From NCBI RefSeq assembly GCF_006175945.1, contig NZ_VAJL01000001.1, forward strand, positions 1,488,001 through 1,552,000: a DNA stretch of 64,000 nt, given 5' to 3'. This document shows positions 45,545 through 54,118 of the stretch, piece by piece. This stretch comes from Chryseobacterium mulctrae (lineage in GTDB: Bacteria; Bacteroidota; Bacteroidia; Flavobacteriales; Weeksellaceae). Each line of letters starts with the position of its first letter. The stretch's first letter is position 1. Both the position numbers and the translations under genes were made by a program. The notes beneath the pieces are model-generated. The model worked only from the letters and a program-made list of their open reading frames with translations, made no database searches and was not told the origin of the DNA.

Positions 45545-46549
45545 ATGTCAATAAAATTAAACATATTCAAAATCATATTAACTGGAGCAGTTTTTGCGAC
45601 CAATATGTCATTTGCTCAGCAAAATGTAATTGAAAAAATACGCAAAAATCCTAAAACACCCTTTTCGTATGCCGAATTATCGATAAAAGAAGGCGGAAAA
45701 TGGCAGGGAAACGAATACATCGGCGGAACTTTTAAAAACGTAAATGAGTTAACGCTTCCTGCAGAGCATACCGACCATTCTTACTACATCAGATACGAAG
45801 GAATTGGTTTAGAAAACAACCAAATCGGTTACAGACTGTATCTGGATTGGAGAAATGCTACAGATATTTTTGGTAAAAAAGTAAATACTTTGGTTTTGCC
45901 TGAAGTCGGTCAGGATGGTTTTGAAACATATCATCATGATGCAGTTTGGGGGCAGGATATTTTGAAATCAGGTCGCACCATCGGAATCGGTTCTTACGGA
46001 AGATATGATGACCAAAATGATTTTGTGGAAACTTTTAAAACCGTAAAAAGCACGACCGCAAAAGTTTTTAATGAAAATGATAAATCTTTTGCAACCATCG
46101 ATTACAAAGGTTGGAAAACTTGGGGAAAAGCGGTTGATCTTCAATCGAAACTGACCATTTTCAACAAAGATCGTTTTGTAAAAGTTGATTTAAGTTTAGA
46201 TCAAACGCTTTCAGGTTTATGCACAGGAATTGTCGCTTTCAAAGATATTCCAATGAAACAGGGAATCAGCAAAAACAAAAAATGGGGCTACATTGCTACT
46301 TACGGAACGCAGACTTTAGCAAAAAAAGAAGACAATCTTGGGATGGTGGTATTCTACCCCATCGAAAGTTTTGATAAATCTGTGAAAGCAAAATCTACGC
46401 ATATCGTCGTTTTTAAGAAGACAAAAAATGTTTCATATTACTTTATGGGGGCTTGGTCGCAAGAACCAAACGGAATTAAAACCCAAGCAGAATTCTATAA
46501 AGATTTAGATAAAAAATTAGAAATTTTAGATAATAACAATCAACTTTAA
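45545..46549 (+). CDS. DUF4861 family protein of the pectin locus
   Basis: A 334-residue exported protein (signal peptide ending SFAQ at about residue 25). Segments EGGKWQGNEYIGGTFKNVNE, HSYYIRYEGIGLENNQIGYR, YLDWRNATDIFGKK, and HHDAVWGQDILKSGRTIGIG match the DUF4861 family, which recurs in pectin and rhamnogalacturonan utilisation loci. No catalytic activity is established for it to my knowledge. It precedes the GH105 gene by six bases, so the two are one translational unit and may act on the same oligosaccharides. Confidence 0.8.
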   Translation: MSIKLNIFKIILTGAVFATNMSFAQQNVIEKIRKNPKTPFSYAELSIKEGGKWQGNEYIGGTFKNVNELTLPAEHTDHSYYIRYEGIGLENNQIGYRLYLDWRNATDIFGKKVNTLVLPEVGQDGFETYHHDAVWGQDILKSGRTIGIGSYGRYDDQNDFVETFKTVKSTTAKVFNENDKSFATIDYKGWKTWGKAVDLQSKLTIFNKDRFVKVDLSLDQTLSGLCTGIVAFKDIPMKQGISKNKKWGYIATYGTQTLAKKEDNLGMVVFYPIESFDKSVKAKSTHIVVFKKTKNVSYYFMGAWSQEPNGIKTQAEFYKDLDKKLEILDNNNQL

Positions 46550-46555
46550 AATTGA

Positions 46556-47821
46556 ATGACAATGAGTTTTATTGATCAAAAATTAAAAATATATGCAGTT
46601 GCAGTTTTAAGTTCAGGAATGTTCTTAGCTTGTGCTCAAACAAAAACGACAGTTGCCTCAAAACCAGCAAAAGAAACTTCACAATCAGGAAAAGTAGTTC
46701 CAACTAACCTAAAATGGTCTGAAAGAATGATGCTTTCAGAAATGCAGAGATTTCCTGAAGCATGGATGCTCGATTTCAGCAAAAGCCCAAAGTGGACGTA
46801 TCCTTCAGCAATCGTTTTGGATGGAGCCGAGCAACTTTATATTAAAACTGGCAAAAAAGAATACTACGATTACATAAGTGAATTTGGAGAAAAACTGATC
46901 AAAGAAGACGGTACCATTCTTACCTACGATATCGAAAAATACAATATCGATATGTTGAATAGCGGAAACGTATTGCTTTATCTTTATGAAAAAGAGAAAA
47001 AAGAAAAATACCTGAAAGCGCTACAAACACTTCGTTTGCAAATCGAAGGACAACCAAGAACTAATGAAGGTTCTTTCTGGCATAAAAAAATATATCCTTA
47101 TCAGGTTTGGTTAGATGGTCTTTATATGGGAATGCCTTTCTACACGCATTACACAAAAGATTTCACCAAAGGTGCAGATGCAGCAAAAGCCTATGATGAT
47201 ATCGTTTTCCAGTTTGATTCTGTACAAAAAAATCTTTTAGACAAAAAAACAGGATTGCTTTATCACGCTTGGGATGAAAGTAAGGAACAAGCTTGGGCAA
47301 ACAAAGAAACCGGCCTCTCGCCTAATTTTTGGGGAAGAGCAATGGGTTGGTACGGAATGGCAATGGTAGACGTTCTGGATTATTTGCCAGAAAATCATCC
47401 GGGAAGAGCAAGAATTATTTCTTACATAAAATCTTACTCTGACGCTGTTATTAAATATCAGGATAAAAAATCTGGTCTTTGGTATCAGGTTTTAGATAAG
47501 CCATTAGCAAATGGTAATTACGAAGAAGCAACGGCTTCAGCAATGTTTGTTTACACGATGATTAAATCGGTTAACAAAGGTTATCTTCCAAAATCATACA
47601 AAGTAGCTGCTAAAAAAGGCTACGACGGGATCATCAAAAACCTGATTACAGTTGATGAAAACGGTGTCGTAAATTTAAATAAATGTTGTGCTGTTGCCGG
47701 TTTAGGAGGAAAACCTTACAGAGATGGTTCTTATGAATATTATGTCAATGAAGAGATCCGTTCTAATGATGGAAAGGGAACAGGACCATTCATTTTGGCA
47801 AGTTTAGAATTTGAGAAGTAG
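46556..47821 (+). CDS. GH105 unsaturated rhamnogalacturonyl hydrolase
   Basis: A 421-residue enzyme with a lipoprotein-type signal (VLSSGMFLAC, Cys about 24), so it is probably anchored in the periplasm. The alpha/alpha-toroid shows YPSAIVLDGAEQLY, YNIDMLNSGNVLLYLYE, YQVWLDGLYMGMPFYTHY with the catalytic Asp, LLYHAWDESKEQAWANKETG, FWGRAMGWYGMAMVDVLDYL and GSYEYYVNEEIRSNDGKGTG, all GH105 (YteR/YesR) marks. It removes the unsaturated uronate from the end of pectin oligosaccharides, feeding KduI/KduD. It is the last gene before the repeat and IS cluster. Confidence 0.92.
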   Translation: MTMSFIDQKLKIYAVAVLSSGMFLACAQTKTTVASKPAKETSQSGKVVPTNLKWSERMMLSEMQRFPEAWMLDFSKSPKWTYPSAIVLDGAEQLYIKTGKKEYYDYISEFGEKLIKEDGTILTYDIEKYNIDMLNSGNVLLYLYEKEKKEKYLKALQTLRLQIEGQPRTNEGSFWHKKIYPYQVWLDGLYMGMPFYTHYTKDFTKGADAAKAYDDIVFQFDSVQKNLLDKKTGLLYHAWDESKEQAWANKETGLSPNFWGRAMGWYGMAMVDVLDYLPENHPGRARIISYIKSYSDAVIKYQDKKSGLWYQVLDKPLANGNYEEATASAMFVYTMIKSVNKGYLPKSYKVAAKKGYDGIIKNLITVDENGVVNLNKCCAVAGLGGKPYRDGSYEYYVNEEIRSNDGKGTGPFILASLEFEK

Positions 47822-47833
47822 AATGAATATTTG

Positions 47834-47938
47834 GGCAGCTTTATCCGCCTTCCACTCCCGCTTTTTTCTGAAAAATCTCCAGGGCTTTTCCCCACATCAT
47901 TTTTCAGAAAAGAGCTACGTTCAAGTCGGGCTGCATGC
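47834..47938 (-). repeat. Dispersed intergenic stem-loop repeat, copy 2
   Basis: Reverse-complement copy of the 6473-6552 element: GGGCAGCTTTATCCGCCTTC and CCACTCCC at the left, CGTTCAAGTCGGGCTGC at the right. The middle differs and has its own hairpin (TTTTTCTGAAAAAT / ATTTTTCAGAAAA). Confidence 0.7.
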
Positions 47939-47996
47939 AATTCAACGTATAAAAAGTTTCAAATTTTTGGAAAAAGCGCTGAAATTTAAAACATCA

Positions 47997-48080
47997 AGCC
48001 TTTGCTGAGTGAAACGCCTTTGCGAACTTAAAAATATACATCAAGTTTTAAAAAAATCTTTGCGCTCTTTGCGTTAAAAA
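47997..48080 (+). repeat. CGCAAAGGCG-type repeat, inverted copy
   Basis: GAGTGAAACGCCTTTGCGAA, TTAAAAATATACATCAAGT, TTTGCGCTCTTTGCGTTAAA: the same blocks as 32515 and 33697 in opposite orientation relative to the window, directly before the GH43 start. Confidence 0.75.
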
Positions 48081-48138
48081 CAAACCAGATCAAAAATCTG
48101 ATTTTATGACAAACAAAATTTTAAATATACTTTCAATA

Positions 48139-48145
48139 ACCACAC
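48139..48145. repeat. Left target-site duplication of the IS
   Basis: ACCACAC, repeated at 50763-50769. IS21-family elements make duplications of 4-8 bp; one more A may belong to it. Confidence 0.85.
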
Positions 48146-48281
48146 TGTAAATTCCAGTGATATTGACCACCCAATTTCAATTCAAAGTGACCAGGTAATT
48201 TCGGTTTAAATTGACCACCCTTAAATTTGATAAAAACTCTTGTTTTTCATGTGTCAATTAGTATTCAAATATAATAAATAA

Positions 48282-49019
48282 TTACTCCCTGTTAACTCCT
48301 CTCTTTTTTCTCATAGATTCCCCCTGGAGTTCCAGGCGGTGAGACTGATGTATAAGTCTGTCCAGAATAGCATCGGCAATGGTCTTTTCACCAATAATGT
48401 CATACCAGCCCTGCACCGGGATCTGCGATGTTACAATGATGGATCCGTTGTTGTGACGGTCTTCTATGATCTCCAGAAGGGTTATCCTGTTGGCACTGTC
48501 CAAAGCCTGAAGACCAAAATCATCAAGGATGATCACATCCTGTCTTTGTATTTTTGCAAGTTCGCGCAGGTATGACCCGTCTGCTTTTGCCATTTTTAGT
48601 TTGGCAAACAGCTTGGAAGTATTAAAATAATTGACCTTGAAGCCTTCGATACAGGCCTGATAGCCCAATGCGGTTCCCAGGTAACTTTTACCCACGCCTG
48701 TACTTCCTGTGATCAGGATGTTTTCATTTTTTTCTACGAACTCACATCCTGCAAGACGCATTACCAGATTACGGTCGAGATTGCGGGTGTCATCGAAGTT
48801 GATACTTTCAATACTGGACCTGTAATGGAACTTTGCATTTTTGATGCTTCGCTCTATGCGCCTGTTGTGCCTCTCATCCCATTCGGCATCGATGAGCATC
48901 GATATAAACTGGTCGAGGGTATAATGGTCTGTCCTTCCGCTTTCAATAGCGGTCTTAAAGGCATTGTGCATGCCGTAAAGCTTCATTTGCTTCATTTTGC
49001 TCACTGTCGGTTCGTTCAT
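48282..49019 (-). CDS. istB: IS21-family helper ATPase IstB
   Basis: A 245-residue AAA+ ATPase that assists the IstA transposase in target capture. Motifs: Walker A GSTGVGKSYLGTALGYQAC near residue 105, Walker B DVIILDDFGLQALD near 163, sensor-1 NNGSIIVTSQIPVQGWYDII, and DAILDRLIHQSHRLELQGES near the C-terminus. The N-terminal helical part starts EPTVSKMKQMKLYGMHNAF. It follows istA by 12 bases in the same orientation. Length and motifs are complete, so it should be active. Confidence 0.95.
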   Translation of the reverse strand: MNEPTVSKMKQMKLYGMHNAFKTAIESGRTDHYTLDQFISMLIDAEWDERHNRRIERSIKNAKFHYRSSIESINFDDTRNLDRNLVMRLAGCEFVEKNENILITGSTGVGKSYLGTALGYQACIEGFKVNYFNTSKLFAKLKMAKADGSYLRELAKIQRQDVIILDDFGLQALDSANRITLLEIIEDRHNNGSIIVTSQIPVQGWYDIIGEKTIADAILDRLIHQSHRLELQGESMRKKRGVNRE

Positions 49020-49031
49020 AACTGTTGATAT

Positions 49032-50582
49032 TTAATGATAATATTGTTTTCCTCTGATGTTGCCGTGATCAGGCAGTTCCTGCTCCTTTTCTTCTTTTTC
49101 CGGATCGATCATCTGATCCAGATTGTTCTCCAATATCTTCTGTACGGTCTTAAAGCTGTAGATCTTAAAATCCAATGCCCGTTTACAAGCATTTATCAAT
49201 CGCTCTCTTCCTACTTTCTTTTCGAACTTCAGGATTCCCAGGCAGCTTTTGTAAGCTTGCTCGGGATGATTCCGACTGTCGATAATTTGGAGGATATATT
49301 CTCCCACTGCAGTATCAATACTGTTTGCCCAATCGATAAAGCGGGCAGCACTCCATCCGGCCACGAACTGGTGGGTGCTGGCTAAATGTTCTGTAATGGT
49401 CGTGTAGACATAAGGCTTGTAATTGCGTCTGTGCATCGCGATCCTGTTGTATTTATAGTAGATCTCCACAGTGGAAGATGTGTATAGGATCTTGATCTTT
49501 TTCTTGATATACTGGTACGGAACACTGTAGTAGTTCTTATCCCGGCTCAACTGTACGTGCCCGTTCTGCATCACTGTTGCAAAGGATTGGTACCTGATCT
49601 CAAAACGACGCTCAGGCAGTGGGCGCAGCTGCTGCTTCTCGTCCTCCAGGAACAGCTCGTAGCGGGAGTAAGGGCGTCCTGTGAGCTTGCGTTTGTTATG
49701 AGAGTCCAACAGATCCCAGATCTCACTATTTAGTTCATCCAGGCCGCAGGATCCCTGTTGAAGGTTGGCGTAGATCCTTCTGTACAGGATCTTTACCGCT
49801 CCCTCTACCAAGGATTTATCCCTCGGTTTGTAAGCCCTGGCAGGCAAGATGGTCGTTTCATAATGTTCGGCCAGATCGGCCAGGGTCTCATTGATGGTGG
49901 GTTCAAAACGGCTGCTTTTGATCACTGCGGATTTTAAATTATCAGGAACGATCGCTGCCGGTGTGCCTTCAAAAAAGCGGATGGCATTTTCTACAGAACG
50001 TACAAAATCTTCCTTCTGCTGGCTCATAGAGGCTTCAGCATACGTGTACTGGCTTGCTCCCAGAATAGCTACAAAAAACTGAACTTCTTTAAGCTCCCCG
50101 CTTTCCTTATCAATAATGGAGAGTGTTTTCCCTGCATAATCGACATACATCTTATCACCGGATTTGTGATTCATATGCATCACCGGGTTCACACGCTTGC
50201 CCCATATCTTGTAATGATGCCGGAACTGTGAACTCTGAAAACCATCAGGATGCAGTGCAAGATATTGCTCCCACATATGATGGATAGTGATTCCTACCTT
50301 TTTGAGCTCACGTTCCATCTTTGGGAAAAAATCGTACAGGGACTGTAGTTTGGGGCTAATGGACTCCGCGGTGGTATTGGAAAACAAAAGTTCCAGCTCG
50401 GCATCTGTCTTGGCATTGATCGCATCAAGGTTTAAGCCCAGAATCTCATACAATGAGATGTATTTTTTAACGGTATTTCTGGAAAGGGATAAATAGCTGC
50501 TTATAAATAACTTGCTCTTTCCAGTGCTGTAGAATTTTATGACTTTTCTAATTTTACTCATGTCTGTTATTTTATTTGCCAT
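49032..50582 (-). CDS. istA: IS21-family transposase IstA
   Basis: A 516-residue DDE transposase. An N-terminal helix-turn-helix (SKLFISSYLSLSRNTVKKYI) precedes the RNase H-like core. The core contains DKMYVDYAGKTLSIID near residue 145 (first Asp), AAIVPDNLKSAVIKS near 210 (second Asp), and KSLVEGAVKILYRRIY near 260 (Glu). A C-terminal DNA-binding part with NYYSVPYQYIKKKIKILY follows. All three catalytic acids are present. It starts 180 bases inside the right end of the element, after the terminal repeats. Confidence 0.95.
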   Translation of the reverse strand: MANKITDMSKIRKVIKFYSTGKSKLFISSYLSLSRNTVKKYISLYEILGLNLDAINAKTDAELELLFSNTTAESISPKLQSLYDFFPKMERELKKVGITIHHMWEQYLALHPDGFQSSQFRHHYKIWGKRVNPVMHMNHKSGDKMYVDYAGKTLSIIDKESGELKEVQFFVAILGASQYTYAEASMSQQKEDFVRSVENAIRFFEGTPAAIVPDNLKSAVIKSSRFEPTINETLADLAEHYETTILPARAYKPRDKSLVEGAVKILYRRIYANLQQGSCGLDELNSEIWDLLDSHNKRKLTGRPYSRYELFLEDEKQQLRPLPERRFEIRYQSFATVMQNGHVQLSRDKNYYSVPYQYIKKKIKILYTSSTVEIYYKYNRIAMHRRNYKPYVYTTITEHLASTHQFVAGWSAARFIDWANSIDTAVGEYILQIIDSRNHPEQAYKSCLGILKFEKKVGRERLINACKRALDFKIYSFKTVQKILENNLDQMIDPEKEEKEQELPDHGNIRGKQYYH

Positions 50583-50762
50583 AATCCGCTTTTTTTAACG
50601 AATGTATGACGCTAACATCATGAAAAAATCAAGTCGTTTTTATCTCAAATATAACCCAGATAACAGGTGGTCATTTTGGACCGGAAAGTGGTGGTCACTT
50701 TGCTCCGAAATCAGTGGTCAATTTACTCCGAAATTAGGTGGTCAATTTGACCGTCTTTTCCA

Positions 50763-50769
50763 ACCACAC
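50763..50769. repeat. Right target-site duplication of the IS
   Basis: ACCACAC, identical to 48139-48145. Confidence 0.85.
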
Positions 50770-52373
50770 TTTCCATAGCATCAAATTTTTTGAATGCACA
50801 GGAAAAACCATACGTTTCAGAAGTCTGGACTGCCGATCAGGGAAAAACTTACAGAAACCCGATCTTATATGCAGATTATTCAGATCCTGATGTTACCCGT
50901 GTTGGTGATGATTATTATCTGACCGCTTCAAGTTTCAATGAAGCTCCGGGATTACCAATTCTTCATTCAAAAGATATGGTCAACTGGAAATTGGTCAACT
51001 ATGCTTTGCCAGAAGTTTTACCTTCAAAAAATTTCAGTACACCCAAAAGAGGTGACGGAGTTTGGGCTCCTGCAATCCGTTTTCATCAAGGTGAATTCTA
51101 CATTTATTGGGGCGACCCAGATTTCGGAATTTATATGGTGAAAACCAAAGATCCGTTGGGAAAGTGGGAAGATCCTGTTTTGGTCATGGAAGGAAAAGGT
51201 TTAATTGATTCTTGTCCGTTCTGGGATGAAGACGGAAATGCTTACTTAGTTCATGGTTGGGCAGGAAGCCGTGCAGGAGTTAAAAGTTTGCTTTCCATCA
51301 ATAAAATGAATCCTGAAGGAACGAAAGTTTTAGATAAAGGCGTTCACATTTTTGATGGACATGATGCTCATCCAACCGTTGAAGGTCCGAAAATATACAA
51401 AAGAAACGGTTATTACTATATTTTCGCTCCGGCAGGTGGCGTTGCTACAGGTTGGCAATTGGTTTTAAGATCAAAAAACATTTACGGTCCTTACGAAGAA
51501 AAAATAGTTCTTGAGCAGGGAAAAACAAAAATAAACGGACCTCATCAAGGAGCTTGGGTTGACACACCTTCAGGTGAAGACTGGTTCTATCATTTTCAGG
51601 ATGTGGATGCAGGTGGAAGGATCGTGCATCTTCAGCCTATGAAATGGGAAAAAGACTGGCCTGTAATGGGAATCGACAACGATAAAAACGGAATCGGCGA
51701 ACCGGTTTTAACGTATAAAAAACCAAACGTTGGTAAAACTTATCCAATCGTTACTCCACCGGAAACAGATGAGTTTGATGGTGAAAAATTAGGTTTACAA
51801 TGGCAATGGAGTGCGAATGAAAACATCGTTTGGTCGTCAAAACTTCCAGGACAGAAATTTTTGAGATTGTTCTCCATGAAGATGGCTGAAAATGATAAAA
51901 ACCTTTGGAATGTTCCGAATCTTTTGACTCAAAAATTCCCGGCTCCGAATTTTGTGGCTTCCACTAAAGTTAAATTAACTCCAGAAGATGCAAAAGAAGG
52001 AAAAACTGCCGGACTTTTAATAATGGGAATGGATCACACATCGATTGTTATTACGAATAAAACTGACGGATATTATGTACAGTTAAGAAAAGCCGAAAAG
52101 GCTGAAAAAGGTGGTGAAGAAAAAGTATTGTTTGAAGCTAAATTAAAATCAAACGAGGCTTATTTTAAAGTGAATATCAACGAGCCGAACGGAATTTGCA
52201 CATTCAGTTACAGCGAAAACGGTAAGAATTTCATAAAAGTTGGCGAGCCATTTCAGGCAAAACCAGGAAAATGGATTGGCGCTAAAGTAGGCTTATATTC
52301 TGTAAGCACACAAAAAGCAAACCGCGGTGGCTACGCAGATTTTGAATATTTCAGAGTAACTAAAAACTAATTT

Positions 52374-52455
52374 AATCTCTCGCAAATTTTGCTGATTTCG
52401 CAGATAATTTTTAAATAATTAAAATCTGCATAATCTGTTTAATCTGCGAGAACTT
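52374..52455 (+). repeat. ATCTGCGAGA-type intergenic repeat, second unit
   Basis: TCTCTCGCAAATTTTGCTGA, then GATAATTTTTAAATAATT, then TTTAATCTGCGAGAAC. It has the same blocks and partial dyad symmetry as the unit at 33895-33966, and lies between the GH43 and GH28 genes. Confidence 0.65.
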
Positions 52456-52532
52456 AAAATACGAAACCTAACGTTTTTTGAAATCCGTTAGGTTTGATAA
52501 GATCATCAACAGAAAATTAAAGAATAAATATA

Positions 52533-54038
52533 ATGAAGAAGTCGTTTAAAATCATCAGTCTTGCTGCAGTAATGCTGTTTTCAGGACAGATTTATGCTCA
52601 AAATAAAGATATTTACACAGGAATAGAGTTTAAAATGCCACAGGTGAAAGAAACTTCTTTTCCAGCGAATACCGTTTCTATCAAAGATTTTGGAGGTGTT
52701 GCAGGAGGTAAAGTAAAAAATACAGAAGCTTTCAAAAAAGCAATCGATGCTTTGGTAAAAAAAGGAGGTGGTAAACTTGTCGTTCCAAGAGGAATGTGGT
52801 TAACCGGACCAATTATTTTGCAAAGCAACATTAATCTACATATTGAAGAAGGGGCTTTTGTGGTTTTCAGTAAAGATAAAAACGACTATCCTTTGGTAGA
52901 TGTAAGTTTTGAAGGGTTGGAAACGATTCGTTGTCAATCTCCTATTTCTGCAAAAAATGCTAAAAATATTGCGATTACCGGAAAAGGAGTAATCGATGGA
53001 AGTGGTGATACATGGAGAGCCATTAAAAAAAGTAAAATGGCAGAATCTCAATGGAAAGAAATTGTAAAATCAGGCGGAATTCTTTCTGCAGACGGAAAAA
53101 ACTGGTACCCATCAGAAAGTTATAAAAAAGGATTCGAAAGCAGCTCTAGCTTCAATGTCCCCGATAAAATTTCAAAATCTGAACTGGAATCTGTAAAAGA
53201 TTTTCTTCGTCCGGTAATGGTGAGCATCGTTGGTTGTGACCAAGTTTTATTGGATGGACCGACTTTCCAAAATTCTCCGGCTTGGAACTTACATCCATTA
53301 ATGACATCAAACCTTATTTTAAGAAATCTTACAGTAAGAAATCCGTGGTATTCTCAAAATGGTGACGGTGTAGATTTAGAATCTTGTAAAAATGTTTTGA
53401 TCTACGACAATACCTTTGATGTAGGAGATGATGCAATCTGCATTAAATCAGGAAAAAATGAAGACGGAAGAAAAAGAGGAATGCCTACTGAAAATGTAAT
53501 CATCAAAAATAATGTGGTTTACCATGGTCACGGAGGTTTCGTTATCGGAAGTGAAATGTCTGGTGGAGCTAGAAATATTCACGTTTCCGATTGTACATTT
53601 ATTGGAACTGATATTGGTCTTCGTTTCAAAACAACTCGTGGAAGAGGTGGTATTGTTGAAAATATTTATGTAAAAAACATTGATATGATCAATATTCCGA
53701 CTCAGACGATTGGTTTTAATATGTTCTACGAAGGAGCTTCTCCTGTTTTAGAAGACGGGCAAAAAGAAGAAGGCAACAAAGCTCCTGAAAAAGTATTTCC
53801 AGTAACTGAGGAAACTCCAATTTTCAGAAATATTTATTTTAAAGTTTTCAGGAAAAAGCTGTATCGGTTGAATACTAGGCTTTTATATAGATTATCAAAA
53901 AAGTCAGGTAACGATTTGGTAACGGTGCTTATTGCTTTGCTTTTCAACGTGTTTCCGTTAGCTCATAGCAAATATATGGAAATTGAAATCACAATAAAAG
54001 TTTTAAAATCAGATTTGTATTCTAAACTTAATAGATAA
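52533..54038 (+). CDS. Polygalacturonase (GH28) with a foreign C-terminus
   Basis: A 501-residue exported protein (signal peptide MKKSFKIISLAAVMLFSGQI then YAQ). It hydrolyses homogalacturonan. The beta-helix holds the GH28 motifs NPWYSQNGDGVDLESCKN (NxD), FDVGDDAICIKSG (DD), VVYHGHGGFVIGSEMSGGAR (GHG) and GLRFKTTRGRGGIVENIYVK (RxK). The normal family sequence ends at ETPIFRNIYFK (about residue 437); the following 64 residues (VFRKKLYRLNTRLLYRLSKK and onward) look nothing like GH28 and come from the element that begins here. The last coils of the helix are missing, so stability and activity are doubtful. Confidence 0.85.
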   Translation: MKKSFKIISLAAVMLFSGQIYAQNKDIYTGIEFKMPQVKETSFPANTVSIKDFGGVAGGKVKNTEAFKKAIDALVKKGGGKLVVPRGMWLTGPIILQSNINLHIEEGAFVVFSKDKNDYPLVDVSFEGLETIRCQSPISAKNAKNIAITGKGVIDGSGDTWRAIKKSKMAESQWKEIVKSGGILSADGKNWYPSESYKKGFESSSSFNVPDKISKSELESVKDFLRPVMVSIVGCDQVLLDGPTFQNSPAWNLHPLMTSNLILRNLTVRNPWYSQNGDGVDLESCKNVLIYDNTFDVGDDAICIKSGKNEDGRKRGMPTENVIIKNNVVYHGHGGFVIGSEMSGGARNIHVSDCTFIGTDIGLRFKTTRGRGGIVENIYVKNIDMINIPTQTIGFNMFYEGASPVLEDGQKEEGNKAPEKVFPVTEETPIFRNIYFKVFRKKLYRLNTRLLYRLSKKSGNDLVTVLIALLFNVFPLAHSKYMEIEITIKVLKSDLYSKLNR

Positions 54039-54054
54039 TAAAACTGCATTAAAG

Positions 54055-54103
54055 CTATAAACGATAAAACAATAGTGCTATCCATTATTTTTATCGTTTA
54101 TAG
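54055..54103 (-). terminator. Terminator of the restriction-ATPase operon
   Basis: Arms 54055-54069 (CTATAAACGATAAAA) and 54089-54103 are perfect 15-bp reverse complements, 16 bases past the stop of the last gene (54119). The arms are A/T-rich, so it may be a weak terminator or an RNA stabilising hairpin. Confidence 0.6.
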
Positions 54104-54118
54104 TTACATCAACTAACT

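Larger units (their letters stand above)
48146..50762 (-). mobile_element. IS21-family insertion sequence, complete
   Basis: A 2617-base element starting TGTAAATT and ending TTTTCCA, with related termini (TTGACCACC near both ends) and a 7-bp target duplication. The two transposition genes istA and istB are both intact and lie on the minus strand. The ends carry several TGACCAC-type repeats, about 24-25 bases apart: three at the left (48162, 48186, 48211) and four at the right (50667, 50691, 50714, 50739), probably transposase-binding sites. Base composition is visibly richer in G and C than the host genes around it, and the intact genes suggest a recent arrival. Confidence 0.93.
48106..52370 (+). 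pseudogene. GH43 family glycoside hydrolase, disrupted by an IS21-type element
   Basis: The gene starts at 48106 and continues at 50770. Joining bases 48106-48145 to 50770 onward restores an unbroken frame whose first 24 residues are a signal peptide (MTNKILNILSITT then LSIASNFLNAQ). The catalytic five-bladed propeller keeps its three acids: YADYSDPDVTRVGDDYYL, GLIDSCPFWDEDGNAYLVHG and VEGPKIYKRNGYYYIF. A C-terminal beta-sandwich follows from about residue 330 of the downstream part. Related enzymes remove arabinose, galactose or xylose from pectin side chains. The downstream 526 codons remain open and could start at TTG 50790, but would lack the signal peptide, so export is lost. Confidence 0.9.

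Noticed and set aside
47740..48008. Small frames between GH105 and the IS
   Set aside because: They translate the intergenic stem-loop repeat (for example VQVGLHAIQRI) and are not genes.
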